DNA from: GCA-020344715 sp050115935
GTDB lineage: Archaea; Thermoproteota; Bathyarchaeia; Bathyarchaeales; Bathyarchaeaceae
Reading direction: 5' to 3'
NCBI GenBank assembly: GCA_050115935.1
Contig: JASFPO010000046.1
Location: 1-15,471 of the forward strand
DNA: 15,471 bases
The notes below the pieces were generated by a model. That model worked only from the letters and a program-made list of their open reading frames with translations, did no database searches and had not been told where the DNA came from. Below are positions 1-7,999 of the stretch, in pieces. Within the stretch, counting starts at the first letter, position 1. Every line of letters begins with the position of its first letter. The translations under genes and the position numbers were made by a program.

Positions 1-1
1 T

Positions 2-124
2 ACGATGTGGACGTTGCCATCAACTTGGGAAATTGCTGTTTTCAACTTATCACTCATAACTTATGTGGTTCTCTGCTTCATCTCATTTGTCTATGTTATT
101 GCAAAGAGAAGAAGAATTAAATAG
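2..124 (+). CDS. C-terminal end of a membrane protein (partial)
   Basis: An open plus-strand frame enters at the left edge and stops at TAG 122-124. Its last 40 residues hold a hydrophobic stretch, roughly residues 11-34 of the visible part (core LITYVVLCFISFVYVIA), followed directly by a basic tail KRRRIK and the stop. That is the usual look of a final transmembrane helix with a positively charged cytoplasmic end. The 5' part lies outside the window, so the family cannot be named. It converges on the minus-strand glycosyltransferase, with only 5 bases between the two stop codons. An ATG at position 5 exists, but a complete 39-residue protein is less likely than the tail of a longer one. The call rests on composition alone. 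Confidence 0.5.
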   Translation, partial: TMWTLPSTWEIAVFNLSLITYVVLCFISFVYVIAKRRRIK

Positions 125-129
125 CAACG

Positions 130-846
130 TCACCGCACGGGTTTCCACTCTTTCGCAACAACATCACTCCTGATAATGTAAAACAGCCAGTTTCTGAACC
201 ACATCATAAAAGTCCTAAATAGGCCCAGCCTTCTAATCCTCCGCATCGATTCATAAACAGTTAAATCTTTGATGAAAACAAACTTGCCCAATATGCTTAG
301 TCGATGGGCAAGGTCTGCATCTTCCATGCACACCAGATCTTCATTAAAGCCGCCTATCTCCTCAAAAGACGCTCGTCTTACAGCAATGAACTCACCCCTT
401 GAGTGTTTCAATTTGACCGGCGGCAAACTTAGCACCAATCTTATCAATGTATTGTAAAATTTGAAAAAGAGCAGTTCACCAAGTTTTGGCTTAACCGGAT
501 AGTTGTTGCATGTCGCACCTATCACGAAAGGGTTCTTGAAAACATGATGAACTTGTTTCACAACGTCTTTTGTGACAAAAACGTCAGCGTCTAGGAATAG
601 AAGCAGGTTACCCTTCGCCTTGAGAGCACCATGGTTCCTTGCTTTAGCTATGCCCCTTTTCTTAATCTTGTATAATCGAACACGCTCAAATTTGCTGACA
701 ACGTTCTCTAGAGCTTCAGTTTCGTCGCTGACGGTTTCAACTAGAATAACTTCGATGTTACCTTTCAGCTTCTCAATGCTGTTTAATGTTTGACTTATGT
801 AATTTGCTTCCTTGAAAGTCGGTATGATGATTGAAATTTTGGTCAT
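130..846 (-). CDS. Family 2 (GT-A fold) glycosyltransferase
   Basis: A 238-residue glycosyltransferase that should transfer a sugar from a nucleotide-sugar donor to an acceptor at the cytoplasmic face of the membrane. The N-terminus (ISIIIPTFKEANYI) is the standard GT2 opening strand. A metal-binding DAD sits at residues 86-88 in LLLFLDADVF. The acceptor-side acidic motif is GGFNEDLVCMEDADLA at 165-180. Near the C-terminus lies a hydrophobic, aromatic stretch (about 211-225) that may sit against the membrane; no clear multi-helix domain is present, so this is a short single-domain GT2. The ATG start is preceded by TTAGGAG at a good Shine-Dalgarno distance. It is the last gene of a five-gene operon, 41 bases after another GT2. 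Donor and acceptor are not predictable from sequence. Family call is secure, role is not. Confidence 0.9.
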   Translation of the reverse strand: MTKISIIIPTFKEANYISQTLNSIEKLKGNIEVILVETVSDETEALENVVSKFERVRLYKIKKRGIAKARNHGALKAKGNLLLFLDADVFVTKDVVKQVHHVFKNPFVIGATCNNYPVKPKLGELLFFKFYNTLIRLVLSLPPVKLKHSRGEFIAVRRASFEEIGGFNEDLVCMEDADLAHRLSILGKFVFIKDLTVYESMRRIRRLGLFRTFMMWFRNWLFYIIRSDVVAKEWKPVR

Positions 847-887
847 TGCTAGCTCCTAACATCTACTGTCAAGAACCGGGAGAAACA

Positions 888-1589
888 TCATCTCACCTTC
901 TCGTATGCCTGCTTTTCCTGAACTTTGAAACTTCTTAAAGTTCCATTGAACCACGTTGTATGAAGTTTAAACCTGCCCCACTCCTGTATTCTCCTCGGAT
1001 TTTCCAATACACACTGGTCCAAGAGAAAAACAAATTTGCCAAATCTCATTGCTTTTCTCACAAGCTCCTGCTCCTCTGCGATGTGTATTAGAGGGTTAAA
1101 ACCGCCTGTTTTTTCGAAGACATCTTTTCTAACGAACATACAGTTGCCATGTGCTCCTCCAATGTGAAGGTAGGCACTGAGATAAGTGGATAAGTTAACG
1201 AACTCGTAAACCATCCTGTCCAACACGCTATTACTTTCCGGAATTTTACGGCAACTCCCGCCAACTACGCTTTCGTCTTCCAGCAAGTCGGAAATCTTCT
1301 GAAGCATATCTGGCGGCAACACCGTATCTGCATCTACAAATACGAGAACATCACTCTTCGCATATTTGGCCCCTTGATTTCGAGCATCAGACACCGAGAT
1401 ATCTTTTGAGGAGACCACTGTGTTAGCATATCTCTTTGCTACTTCAACTGTTCTGTCTGAACTTCCGCCATCTTTGACAATTATTTCAAAATCTCTGAAG
1501 ATCTGGTTCTGTAAAGAAATTAGCATTCTATGGATGTAATTTGCCTCGTTATAAGCAGGCACTATTATGGAAATTTCTACCATATCCAC
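888..1589 (-). CDS. Family 2 (GT-A fold) glycosyltransferase
   Basis: A 233-residue GT2 enzyme of the same architecture as its downstream neighbour. It has the opening strand ISIIVPAYNEANYI (about 6-19), the KDGGSSDRT nucleotide-binding segment (39-47), the metal-binding DAD at 86-88 in VFVDADTV, and the later acidic motif GGFNPLIHIAEEQEL (162-176). No multi-helix membrane domain is evident; the C-terminal 40 residues are basic and aromatic. The longest start is GTG at 1589; an in-frame ATG two codons later at 1583 is an equally good choice. It begins 9 bases after the stop of the oxidoreductase-DUF362 gene, so it is almost surely co-transcribed. The two GT2s are clearly related, but similarity is mostly confined to family motifs, so they probably act on different substrates. 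The sugar specificity is unknown. Confidence 0.9.
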   Translation of the reverse strand: MDMVEISIIVPAYNEANYIHRMLISLQNQIFRDFEIIVKDGGSSDRTVEVAKRYANTVVSSKDISVSDARNQGAKYAKSDVLVFVDADTVLPPDMLQKISDLLEDESVVGGSCRKIPESNSVLDRMVYEFVNLSTYLSAYLHIGGAHGNCMFVRKDVFEKTGGFNPLIHIAEEQELVRKAMRFGKFVFLLDQCVLENPRRIQEWGRFKLHTTWFNGTLRSFKVQEKQAYEKVR

Positions 1590-1598
1590 ACGCCTAGT

Positions 1599-3494
1599 CT
1601 ATCCTTTTAGGTAAACCTTAACGCTTGTTTTCAATGCTGTGAGGATGTTTTGAGGTGTCAGCGAGGGTATACGAAACCTCATCTTTACGTTATCAATTGC
1701 TTCGCCAGTAACTTCAATATTTTCGATGTTGATCTCGCCAACTCCCGCCTTATAGGCTTTCCACAATGGTTGCACCGCGTATGGGTTAATCCCCATAATG
1801 TTACAGCAGACTGCATCTACGGTTACCGGATTTGACCCTGATATAATTAGGCCTAACTGAACTGGACTGCCCCTGATTGGTCCAATACCTTCCATTGCCA
1901 CAATGCCGTCAACCACAATCAAGTCTTGACGAAGAAGCTGGTTTAGATAGACTAAGACCTCTGTAAGGTTCTTGTGAAGTCGGGACCTCTTCTTGTTTGC
2001 TACAATGCCGAACATGTTCTTCATAGCTATGGAAAGATACACCATGTCATTGGTTTTGAATTTGGGAAGGTTCACTGAAAAATCAGCTTTCAACATAGTT
2101 TTGGGAATTTCAAGAGCAAAGCTCGCGACTTTGTGCTCTTCAACATCATCTTTGCTCAAATTCAGAAAATCTACATCGCATTTCTTAACAATGTCCATCA
2201 TGCCAGTTTTTGTCATTCGCTTCTCGGCAGTGCCTGAGTGGCTGTCAGATTCTACAACTACAACGTTTTTTGTTCTACGTTTTAGAAGGTTGAGAGCTGC
2301 TTCGAGCACTCTTGTGTCGGTTATAATCATGTTTTCAATATTCTTCGGGTAGCAGACATTGGGCTTAACCACCACTAAGTCGTCCTTTTCTATTGTCAGA
2401 TCTCCAAGCATAGAAATGGACTTCTGAACGGTTTCTGTGATGTTTCCTCCTGCTCGCAACACAGCAACCTTTTCAGTTTCCGAAACTGGCTTTCTGCTTT
2501 CGAAATGGGTCATAACTTCGCTCATGGCTTTGACAAGCTTGATGCCGTCGTCTATGCTTACTTGAAGTTGTCTTTCATTTTCCACACAGTCAAGAAAGTG
2601 TAGATGTTCCAGGTGATAGGAGGGATGCTTAGAGCGTAACACGTCAAGATATTGACGGACTTTTCGGCCCATATTTATGGATTTGATCTTGCCATTGTTA
2701 ATCACTCTCAAGTTGTAAGGTGTTCGAAGTAGATCCATTCTCATTTCACCTTGCTCTCCAATGACATCCAACTTAAGCTTGGGTAGAAATCCAGCCCAAC
2801 CAGCCGACATATTTGCCTCTATGCCATGATCTAGCTTGCCATTTATGTGCACCTCATTTATTACTCCACCTTTTGACTGAGGCTCAACACGCGAAACCTC
2901 TTTCAAAGAACCGCCGATCTCGTGGACAAGGTATAACAGATGGGGTAACTGGTCTTCGATAACTCCGCCTTTTGCTTGCGCCCGGAAATCAGTTTTGGGT
3001 TTATAGAACATCAGATTGGAGAATGCAGATCCCCGAATTTCCTGAATCTCACCGATTTCGCCGTTTTGAATCCATTTTTGTGCTTCCGTGAAGCATGGAG
3101 TGAAAAGGAAATTATGGGCAGGCATGAAGATGAGACGATGTCGGATTTCACTTTGTCTTTTCTGCAAGGTTTTCTTTATGGACATAGCCTCTTTGACCGT
3201 CATGGCGATAGGCTTTTCACATAGCACATGTTTTCCGTGTTGTATAGAGTCCAGAGCGACTTGGAAGTGATGTTCTGGTGGGGTGCAGATGACAACGGCG
3301 TCGATGTCTCCCTTTTCCAGCATGTCTTTGTGGTTGGTGTAACTCTCGTTAGCGCCAAATTTTTCCTTAGTTTCTTCCAGACGACTTGGATGAGTGTCGA
3401 CAATGGCAGCAATTTCACAGGTTTCAATATTTTGAAGACAAGGCATATGGACAAGTGTTGCTATCCTTCCACAGCCAACTACGCCTACCTTCAA
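1599..3494 (-). CDS. Gfo/Idh/MocA oxidoreductase fused to a DUF362 domain
   Basis: A 631-residue two-domain protein. Residues 1 to about 335 form a Gfo/Idh/MocA NAD(P)-dependent oxidoreductase: Rossmann loop VGVVGCGRIA (3-12), the EKP motif in CEKPIAM (93-95, Lys94 being the usual catalytic lysine), and GGVIEDQLPH (176-185) matching the family's Asp/His active-site helix. Residues about 342-631 match DUF362: VVVKPN (374-379), VVVVESDS (411-418), LPKFKTND (476-483), the MKNMFGI stretch (491-497) and a late NPVTVDAV segment (555-562). This family is uncharacterised. The DUF362 half begins without its own start codon or ribosome site, so this is a true fusion. The start is TTG at 3494, preceded by AAGGAG eight bases upstream and 2 bases after the MoeA stop. 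A sugar-modifying role fits the following glycosyltransferases; this is inference. Confidence 0.88.
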   Translation of the reverse strand: MKVGVVGCGRIATLVHMPCLQNIETCEIAAIVDTHPSRLEETKEKFGANESYTNHKDMLEKGDIDAVVICTPPEHHFQVALDSIQHGKHVLCEKPIAMTVKEAMSIKKTLQKRQSEIRHRLIFMPAHNFLFTPCFTEAQKWIQNGEIGEIQEIRGSAFSNLMFYKPKTDFRAQAKGGVIEDQLPHLLYLVHEIGGSLKEVSRVEPQSKGGVINEVHINGKLDHGIEANMSAGWAGFLPKLKLDVIGEQGEMRMDLLRTPYNLRVINNGKIKSINMGRKVRQYLDVLRSKHPSYHLEHLHFLDCVENERQLQVSIDDGIKLVKAMSEVMTHFESRKPVSETEKVAVLRAGGNITETVQKSISMLGDLTIEKDDLVVVKPNVCYPKNIENMIITDTRVLEAALNLLKRRTKNVVVVESDSHSGTAEKRMTKTGMMDIVKKCDVDFLNLSKDDVEEHKVASFALEIPKTMLKADFSVNLPKFKTNDMVYLSIAMKNMFGIVANKKRSRLHKNLTEVLVYLNQLLRQDLIVVDGIVAMEGIGPIRGSPVQLGLIISGSNPVTVDAVCCNIMGINPYAVQPLWKAYKAGVGEINIENIEVTGEAIDNVKMRFRIPSLTPQNILTALKTSVKVYLKG

Positions 3495-3496
3495 TG

Positions 3497-4762
3497 CTAT
3501 AACTCCTTGGTTATCTCTTGGTTTAGGTCAGACTTAAGCAGATGCACGACGACTTCTTCTCCTTCATTAATGAACTGCTGGCTTTCATGTATTTCTATGA
3601 ATCCGTCGGCTTTTGAAAGTGTTGTTATGGCACCTGACAAGCCCAAAGGAACGGGTGAAGCCACAACGTTGCCAGCTTTGTCTCTTGTTAAATGTACAGT
3701 CACAAACGTTCGGCGCCCTCTAGCGGCAAACATTCTTGTCGCAGTTACCGCCTTCAATGTTCTGGGCTTTTCTACCGGGCGCCTTGCCATGTCTGCAATA
3801 ATTGGTCGTACAAGCAATTGGAAAATCATAAGAGCTGATGTTGGATGACCAGGCAAAGAAAAGACAGGTTTACCGTTAATTGCTGCGACGGTGGTTGGCT
3901 TTCCAGGTTTTATAGCTATGCCGTAAACCATTACACCTGGCTTGCCCATTGTATCTAAAACTTTTGGAATGATATCTGTGGGTCCCACAGAAACTCCGCC
4001 AGAAGTTATGACCGAATCAGCCACGCTTAATGCCTTCTTCAAAGTCGTTTCCATCTTTTGGCTTTCATCCTCAACTATTCCCAGATTAATCGGCTCACCA
4101 CCACATTCAATCACTGCTGCACTTAGAGCATATGCGTTGATGTCATAAATCTTCCCTTGTGGCAAGGGCTTTCCAGGCTCAACAACCTCGGCGCCAGTTG
4201 AAAGTATGGCAACCTTGGGACGTTTATACACTTTAACGTTTGTTATGCCTAAAGCTGCCAAAACTCCGATTTCGTATGACGCGAGTATCTGCCCTTGTCT
4301 CAGAGCAGTTTCATCTTTGTGAATGTCAGACCCTGCCTTCATTACGTTCTCTCCTTTGGAGACCGAAGTGTGAACAAAAACAGCGTTTTCTTTCTTAACT
4401 ATGTCTTCAAACATTACAACAGCGTTTGCGCCATGTGGAAGAGGCGCGCCAGTTACTATTTCAGCGGTTTTACCTTCTTCTATGGTCACCTCAGGCAATT
4501 CGCCAACTCTTGCTTGTCCACAAAGTTTCAAAGCGATTGGGCGATCTTCGTCAGCGCCAAATGTATCTTTAGATTTAACTGCGTAGCCGTCTACAGTTGA
4601 ACGATTAAAGGGAGGAACATCAAATGGTGCTACTATATCTTCTGCTAAGATTCTGTTGTGAGCGTGGTCAAGATGTAAGCTCTCTTTTCCAATAGGTTTC
4701 GATAGAAAGCTATCTGCAATTCTCTGTCTAGCCTCATCTAAAGTTATGAGTTTCTTAAACAT
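3497..4762 (-). CDS. moeA: Molybdopterin molybdenumtransferase MoeA
   Basis: A 421-residue, full-length MoeA, which inserts molybdate (or tungstate) into adenylylated molybdopterin in the final step of cofactor assembly in the cytoplasm. Family motifs in order: PFNRSTVDGYAV (51-62), VTGAPLPHGANAVVMFED (103-120), ILSTGAEV (186-193), DINAYAL (207-213), the signature TSGGVSVGPTD (253-263), IKPGKPT (284-290) and SLPGHPTSA (302-310). A C-terminal MoeA domain IV follows (about 335-410). The usual PxFDxS has become PPFNRS, a mild change. The ATG at 4762 has a strong GGAGGG site that overlaps the end of the preceding moeA-like gene; the stop-to-start gap is 1 base. Of the two tandem paralogues this one keeps the more canonical PGKP and LPGHP loops, so it is the better candidate for the conventional activity. 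Confidence 0.93.
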   Translation of the reverse strand: MFKKLITLDEARQRIADSFLSKPIGKESLHLDHAHNRILAEDIVAPFDVPPFNRSTVDGYAVKSKDTFGADEDRPIALKLCGQARVGELPEVTIEEGKTAEIVTGAPLPHGANAVVMFEDIVKKENAVFVHTSVSKGENVMKAGSDIHKDETALRQGQILASYEIGVLAALGITNVKVYKRPKVAILSTGAEVVEPGKPLPQGKIYDINAYALSAAVIECGGEPINLGIVEDESQKMETTLKKALSVADSVITSGGVSVGPTDIIPKVLDTMGKPGVMVYGIAIKPGKPTTVAAINGKPVFSLPGHPTSALMIFQLLVRPIIADMARRPVEKPRTLKAVTATRMFAARGRRTFVTVHLTRDKAGNVVASPVPLGLSGAITTLSKADGFIEIHESQQFINEGEEVVVHLLKSDLNQEITKEL

Positions 4763-4763
4763 T

Positions 4764-6011
4764 CTAATTCCCTCCGATTCTGCCGAACAAATGTACAGTC
4801 ACAGTTTCTCCTTCTTCAAGCCCTTCTCTATCTTCGGGAATCACAACATAACCATTCGCTTTAGTCATCGTGGAGAGCACACCAGAACCACGTGTTCGAA
4901 CAGGTTCGGCGAAGAACTCGCTCTCTTTCTGGAAAACATGGACTCTGAGGTAGACTCGGCGTCCTAGGACAGAGGCAACTCTTCGAGTTAATCCCGCTCG
5001 AAGCATGGGTCTCGGCTCATGTTCAATTCCCAAAAGTTTGAGAATTGTGGGACGCACAAAAACCTCAAAGCCGAATATGGCCGCAACTGGGTAACCAGAC
5101 AAGATGAAAACAGGTTTCTTGTGTATAATTGCTAATGCTGTTGGCATGGCTGGACGCATGGATACGCCGTGTACAATCACTCCTGGCTCTCCAAGTTTGG
5201 TCACAGCTAAGGGTACGAGGTCAGCGCAGCCCACGCTTGTTCCACCGGTTGTCAAGACAACATCAGCGCTTCTTAGTCCTTCAGCAACCTTACCGATTAT
5301 CTCGTCTAAGTCATCTCCCACGATGCCAAGGTTTGTAGGTTCAGCACCTAGTTGCCGGCACATTCCGGATAGAGTCAGCTGATTTACACTGATCACTTGA
5401 CCAGGTCGAGGTTTTCGACCCAACTCAACAAGTTCGTTGCCTGTTGACAGGATTGCTACTTCGGGTTTTCGCGCCACATTAATATGAGGTATTCCGAGTC
5501 CTGCAAGTAAGCCTAGATGTTGAGGCAGCAGTCTAACTCCAGCTTTTACAACAGTTTCGCCTTTTTGGATATCTTCACCTTTTTTGGAAACATTTTCACC
5601 TGGAGTAACTGCAGTTAAGACTTCGATTCCATCCTCAACTTTCCTTGTATGCTCCAACATAACAACAGCATCAGCACCCTTGGACAACATACCTCCAGTC
5701 CAAATCTGCCTTGCCTCTCTTTGGTTAACACGCTCTCTTTCTACTAGTTTCAAGAGTTTAGGCTTGAATTGGGAAGCCCCAAAGGTGTCATTGGCTCTCA
5801 CTGCATAACCATCCATAGCAGAGCGATCAAAAGAGGGCATATCATTTGTTGCGACAAGATCTTCTGCCACAACTCGATTCAATGCTTCAGAAGTTGGAAC
5901 ATAATCAACTCCAAGCCTAGTTGGCCTAAGTTTGTTAATGAGCAGAGAAAGAGCGTCGTCAACACCTGTAAGCTTCTCGAATCCCTTAAGCCTAGCCAAA
6001 TGCACCACCAA
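4764..6011 (-). CDS. MoeA-like molybdenum cofactor protein (second paralogue)
   Basis: A 415-residue MoeA paralogue and first gene of the operon. It has the full set of domains: MPSFDRSAMDGYAVRANDT (58-76), TGGMLSKGADAVVMLEH (105-121), ILSTGNELVE (187-196), and the signature TTGGTSVGCAD (254-264). Where its neighbour reads IKPGKPT and LPGHPTSA, this copy reads MRPAMPT (285-291) and LSGYPVAA (304-311). The loop next to the active site therefore differs, which may mean a different metal, partner or step. Archaea often keep two MoeA genes. The start is uncertain: TTG at 6011 is the first possible codon after an upstream in-frame stop, with GTG at 6008 and 6005 as alternatives. No ribosome site is visible, which suits a nearly leaderless transcript from the TATA-like element at 6040-6050. 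Confidence 0.88.
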   Translation of the reverse strand: MVVHLARLKGFEKLTGVDDALSLLINKLRPTRLGVDYVPTSEALNRVVAEDLVATNDMPSFDRSAMDGYAVRANDTFGASQFKPKLLKLVERERVNQREARQIWTGGMLSKGADAVVMLEHTRKVEDGIEVLTAVTPGENVSKKGEDIQKGETVVKAGVRLLPQHLGLLAGLGIPHINVARKPEVAILSTGNELVELGRKPRPGQVISVNQLTLSGMCRQLGAEPTNLGIVGDDLDEIIGKVAEGLRSADVVLTTGGTSVGCADLVPLAVTKLGEPGVIVHGVSMRPAMPTALAIIHKKPVFILSGYPVAAIFGFEVFVRPTILKLLGIEHEPRPMLRAGLTRRVASVLGRRVYLRVHVFQKESEFFAEPVRTRGSGVLSTMTKANGYVVIPEDREGLEEGETVTVHLFGRIGGN

Positions 6012-6039
6012 ACGCCAGACAAATTGTAAACGATTCCCA

Positions 6040-6050
6040 GATTTAAATAG
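6040..6050 (-). promoter_or_regulatory. TATA-like promoter element of the moeA/glycosyltransferase operon
   Basis: On the minus strand this reads CTATTTAAATC, close to the archaeal TATA consensus. It is centred about 34 bases upstream of the TTG start at 6011, so a start site some 25 bases downstream would leave a leader of roughly ten bases. That agrees with the absence of a Shine-Dalgarno site before the first gene, whereas genes inside the operon have clear ones. It lies in the 80-base gap between the endonuclease IV-like gene and the operon. Confidence 0.55.
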
Positions 6051-6091
6051 TAGGAAACGTGAGGCCTTTTAAGCAAAACTAATTGTGCACG

Positions 6092-6961
6092 TCAACTTCT
6101 GCGAATCTGCAATCCTCTTAAAATGTCTCGCATTTTCTGAGCATCTACCTCAAGATCAGGGCTTTCACAGATAATTACTGGCTTTAGGTCCAGATCTATT
6201 ATAAGTGAAGCAAAAGGCTTGAAGTTGGGACCATACTCAATCGCGTCCATAGTATGGTGACGTCTCTCTCCTTTATCAGTAAACTCTATGTGGGAATAGT
6301 GGCACTGCAAATTTCTCACTGCATTTGTTCCTAGTCGTTTCTCAATTTTGTCTATGATTTTTCTGAAATCGCCTATTGTTTTTAGCTTGCCTTTTCCTCT
6401 TGCATGCAAATGAGCCCAGTCAATGTTGGGCTCGGTGTGTTCAACCTTCTCACACAGAGTTAGAACTTCATCAAGATTTCCAAGTTGTGATTGCTTGCCT
6501 GCGGTTTCTGGTGCAAGATGTACTTTTGTCATTTTGTTGGTCCGCATGGATTCCACTATTTCTTTCATCGCGCTGATACAGGCTGTGAGTGCTTCTTTTG
6601 GCGATTTTTTGCCGTAATAGCCTGGATGAAACGCAACTGCATGAGCGCCCATCCAGTCAGCTGCGGTTACACATGAAAGGAGGCGCCTTTTACTCGCTTC
6701 AAGAACTTCACCTTCGCTACAGAGATTGACAAAGTAAGAGCCGTGAAGTGTCAACCATATATCATGTTGAACAGCTCTTTTCCCAAGTTCTTTTGCTGTT
6801 TCTCTTTTCATTTGAGGCTTTGGACCCCACCTGACAGCTTGATATTCAAAGGCGTCAAGCCCTTCGTCACGAAGATACCTAGGAACTTCTGACACAGGAG
6901 TTTTCAGAAGTTTAAACTCTTTAGGCATTCCAGCAAGACCAAATCTTGGGCGGTCGGCCAT
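6092..6961 (-). CDS. Endonuclease IV (Nfo)-like AP endonuclease / TIM-barrel metalloprotein
   Basis: A 289-residue protein of the endonuclease IV fold, the class that cuts DNA 5' of abasic sites using three zinc ions. Recognisable ligands, numbered from the ATG at 6961, are His73 (LTLHGSY), His112 (AFHPGYYG), Glu152 (APETAGK), Asp181 and His184 (NIDWAHLHARG), His221 (QCHYSH), His235 (RRHH) and Glu266 (ICESPD). The position equal to Asp229 of the E. coli enzyme appears to be Arg233, so one zinc ligand may be missing or replaced. The frame stays open to 7048, but that start would run into the preceding gene and give a non-homologous N-terminus. The ATG at 6961 is followed at once by the family-like FGLAG strand and preceded by GGTGG. 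It starts 17 bases after the membrane protein, so the two are probably co-transcribed. A sugar isomerase-like role is the alternative. Confidence 0.82.
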   Translation of the reverse strand: MADRPRFGLAGMPKEFKLLKTPVSEVPRYLRDEGLDAFEYQAVRWGPKPQMKRETAKELGKRAVQHDIWLTLHGSYFVNLCSEGEVLEASKRRLLSCVTAADWMGAHAVAFHPGYYGKKSPKEALTACISAMKEIVESMRTNKMTKVHLAPETAGKQSQLGNLDEVLTLCEKVEHTEPNIDWAHLHARGKGKLKTIGDFRKIIDKIEKRLGTNAVRNLQCHYSHIEFTDKGERRHHTMDAIEYGPNFKPFASLIIDLDLKPVIICESPDLEVDAQKMRDILRGLQIRRS

Positions 6962-6978
6962 CTCTGGCTTTCTTCCAC

Positions 6979-7854
6979 CTATCTTCTTCTGTATCGACGA
7001 GTTTCTGCGTATTTTCCATAAGCTAGTGCAACTAAGGCGCAGATCCATGCAGCCATGTTTTGAACGAGAAGGTATTTTCCGGTAATGTCCAAATTAGCTA
7101 TGGACACTGTGGAGGCTCCAAGATTTTGGAGGCTGCTTCTGAAACCTGGCGCAGCTGCAAGCAAAGCGTTGTTAATGGGTACTAAGATTTCTCCCAATAA
7201 TTGAAAGCTTTCATTGGTTCCAATCACAAATGAGGTAAATGAGGGGTTTCCACGGTAAAGGTTGATCACTGTGTCATGAATCCACCACGGATATGCTATT
7301 GAATATGCCAAAAAAACAAGGGAGACGAAAGCTGAAAGAATTATCATTGCACTTCTAACGGCCGTTCTCGCGAAGAAGAGGCGTCGAGACAATCTGGAGA
7401 AACCTGGAATACGGAGAAGAGCATTCTTTAGAGCTTTGCCGATTTCTTGAATGTTTCTGCTTATTCGTTTGAAAAATCTTCTGAGGGATTTGAATCTGCG
7501 ACGTTGAGGTCGTCGTCTTCTGATTGCTGTCTTTCTGGCTGATTCTGTTCTATGAGGTATGAAGGCTATGTGCCTTGTGAGGAATATCCAGCTCGAAATG
7601 AGGACAATTATGACGCTTAGGGGTAAGAGGTGAAGCAGTGGACTGACAGCTAATGTGAAAGCCCAGTTGACGTATGGAACTTGAAATGTCTCCATCCATG
7701 TAAACTCATCAGTCAGTCCGCCAGACAGAAAAGAGTAGACTAACAAATATTCCAACAATAAAGCTGAGGCTAGAAAAAGTAGCATCGCTACAAATCCCTT
7801 TGCGGCTGTCCATTTGATGATGAGGCGTTTCCAACGATTTTCCTGATTGGTCAT
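6979..7854 (-). CDS. Unrecognised four-helix membrane protein with an arginine-rich loop
   Basis: A 291-residue membrane protein that I cannot assign to a family. Hydrophobic segments lie at about 20-43, 62-94, 166-190 and 260-280. Between the second and third is a strongly basic stretch, densest at 107-130 (14 of 24 residues Arg or Lys, including RRRRPQRRR), which should be cytoplasmic and could bind nucleic acid or acidic lipid. The region 191-259 between helices three and four would then face outward. The C-terminus is also basic (RRYRRR). The ATG at 7854 is the only good start; no strong ribosome site is visible. It ends 17 bases before the endonuclease IV-like start. No catalytic motif is visible, and function is unknown. 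Confidence 0.75.
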   Translation of the reverse strand: MTNQENRWKRLIIKWTAAKGFVAMLLFLASALLLEYLLVYSFLSGGLTDEFTWMETFQVPYVNWAFTLAVSPLLHLLPLSVIIVLISSWIFLTRHIAFIPHRTESARKTAIRRRRPQRRRFKSLRRFFKRISRNIQEIGKALKNALLRIPGFSRLSRRLFFARTAVRSAMIILSAFVSLVFLAYSIAYPWWIHDTVINLYRGNPSFTSFVIGTNESFQLLGEILVPINNALLAAAPGFRSSLQNLGASTVSIANLDITGKYLLVQNMAAWICALVALAYGKYAETRRYRRR

Positions 7855-7999
7855 GGTGATCCCAATTGCGTTGCCTTATGATCTATTCTTTCTTGACACT
7901 ACTTCAATAGCTAGTATCTGTGATTACTGCATCTTAAATGTCTATCTTAAGGATACGCCAAGCCAAGTATTTGGAAAGCATTTAGAGAATTCTGATTGG

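Noticed and set aside
3228..3848. A 206-codon plus-strand open frame
   Set aside because: It lies entirely antisense to the oxidoreductase-DUF362 and MoeA genes, both with strong family motifs, and its translation has no recognisable domain. It is a shadow.
6962..7048. The longer start of the endonuclease IV-like frame at 7048
   Set aside because: The extra 29 residues overlap the end of the membrane protein gene and look unlike the family. The ATG at 6961 has a ribosome-like site and is followed by the expected first strand.
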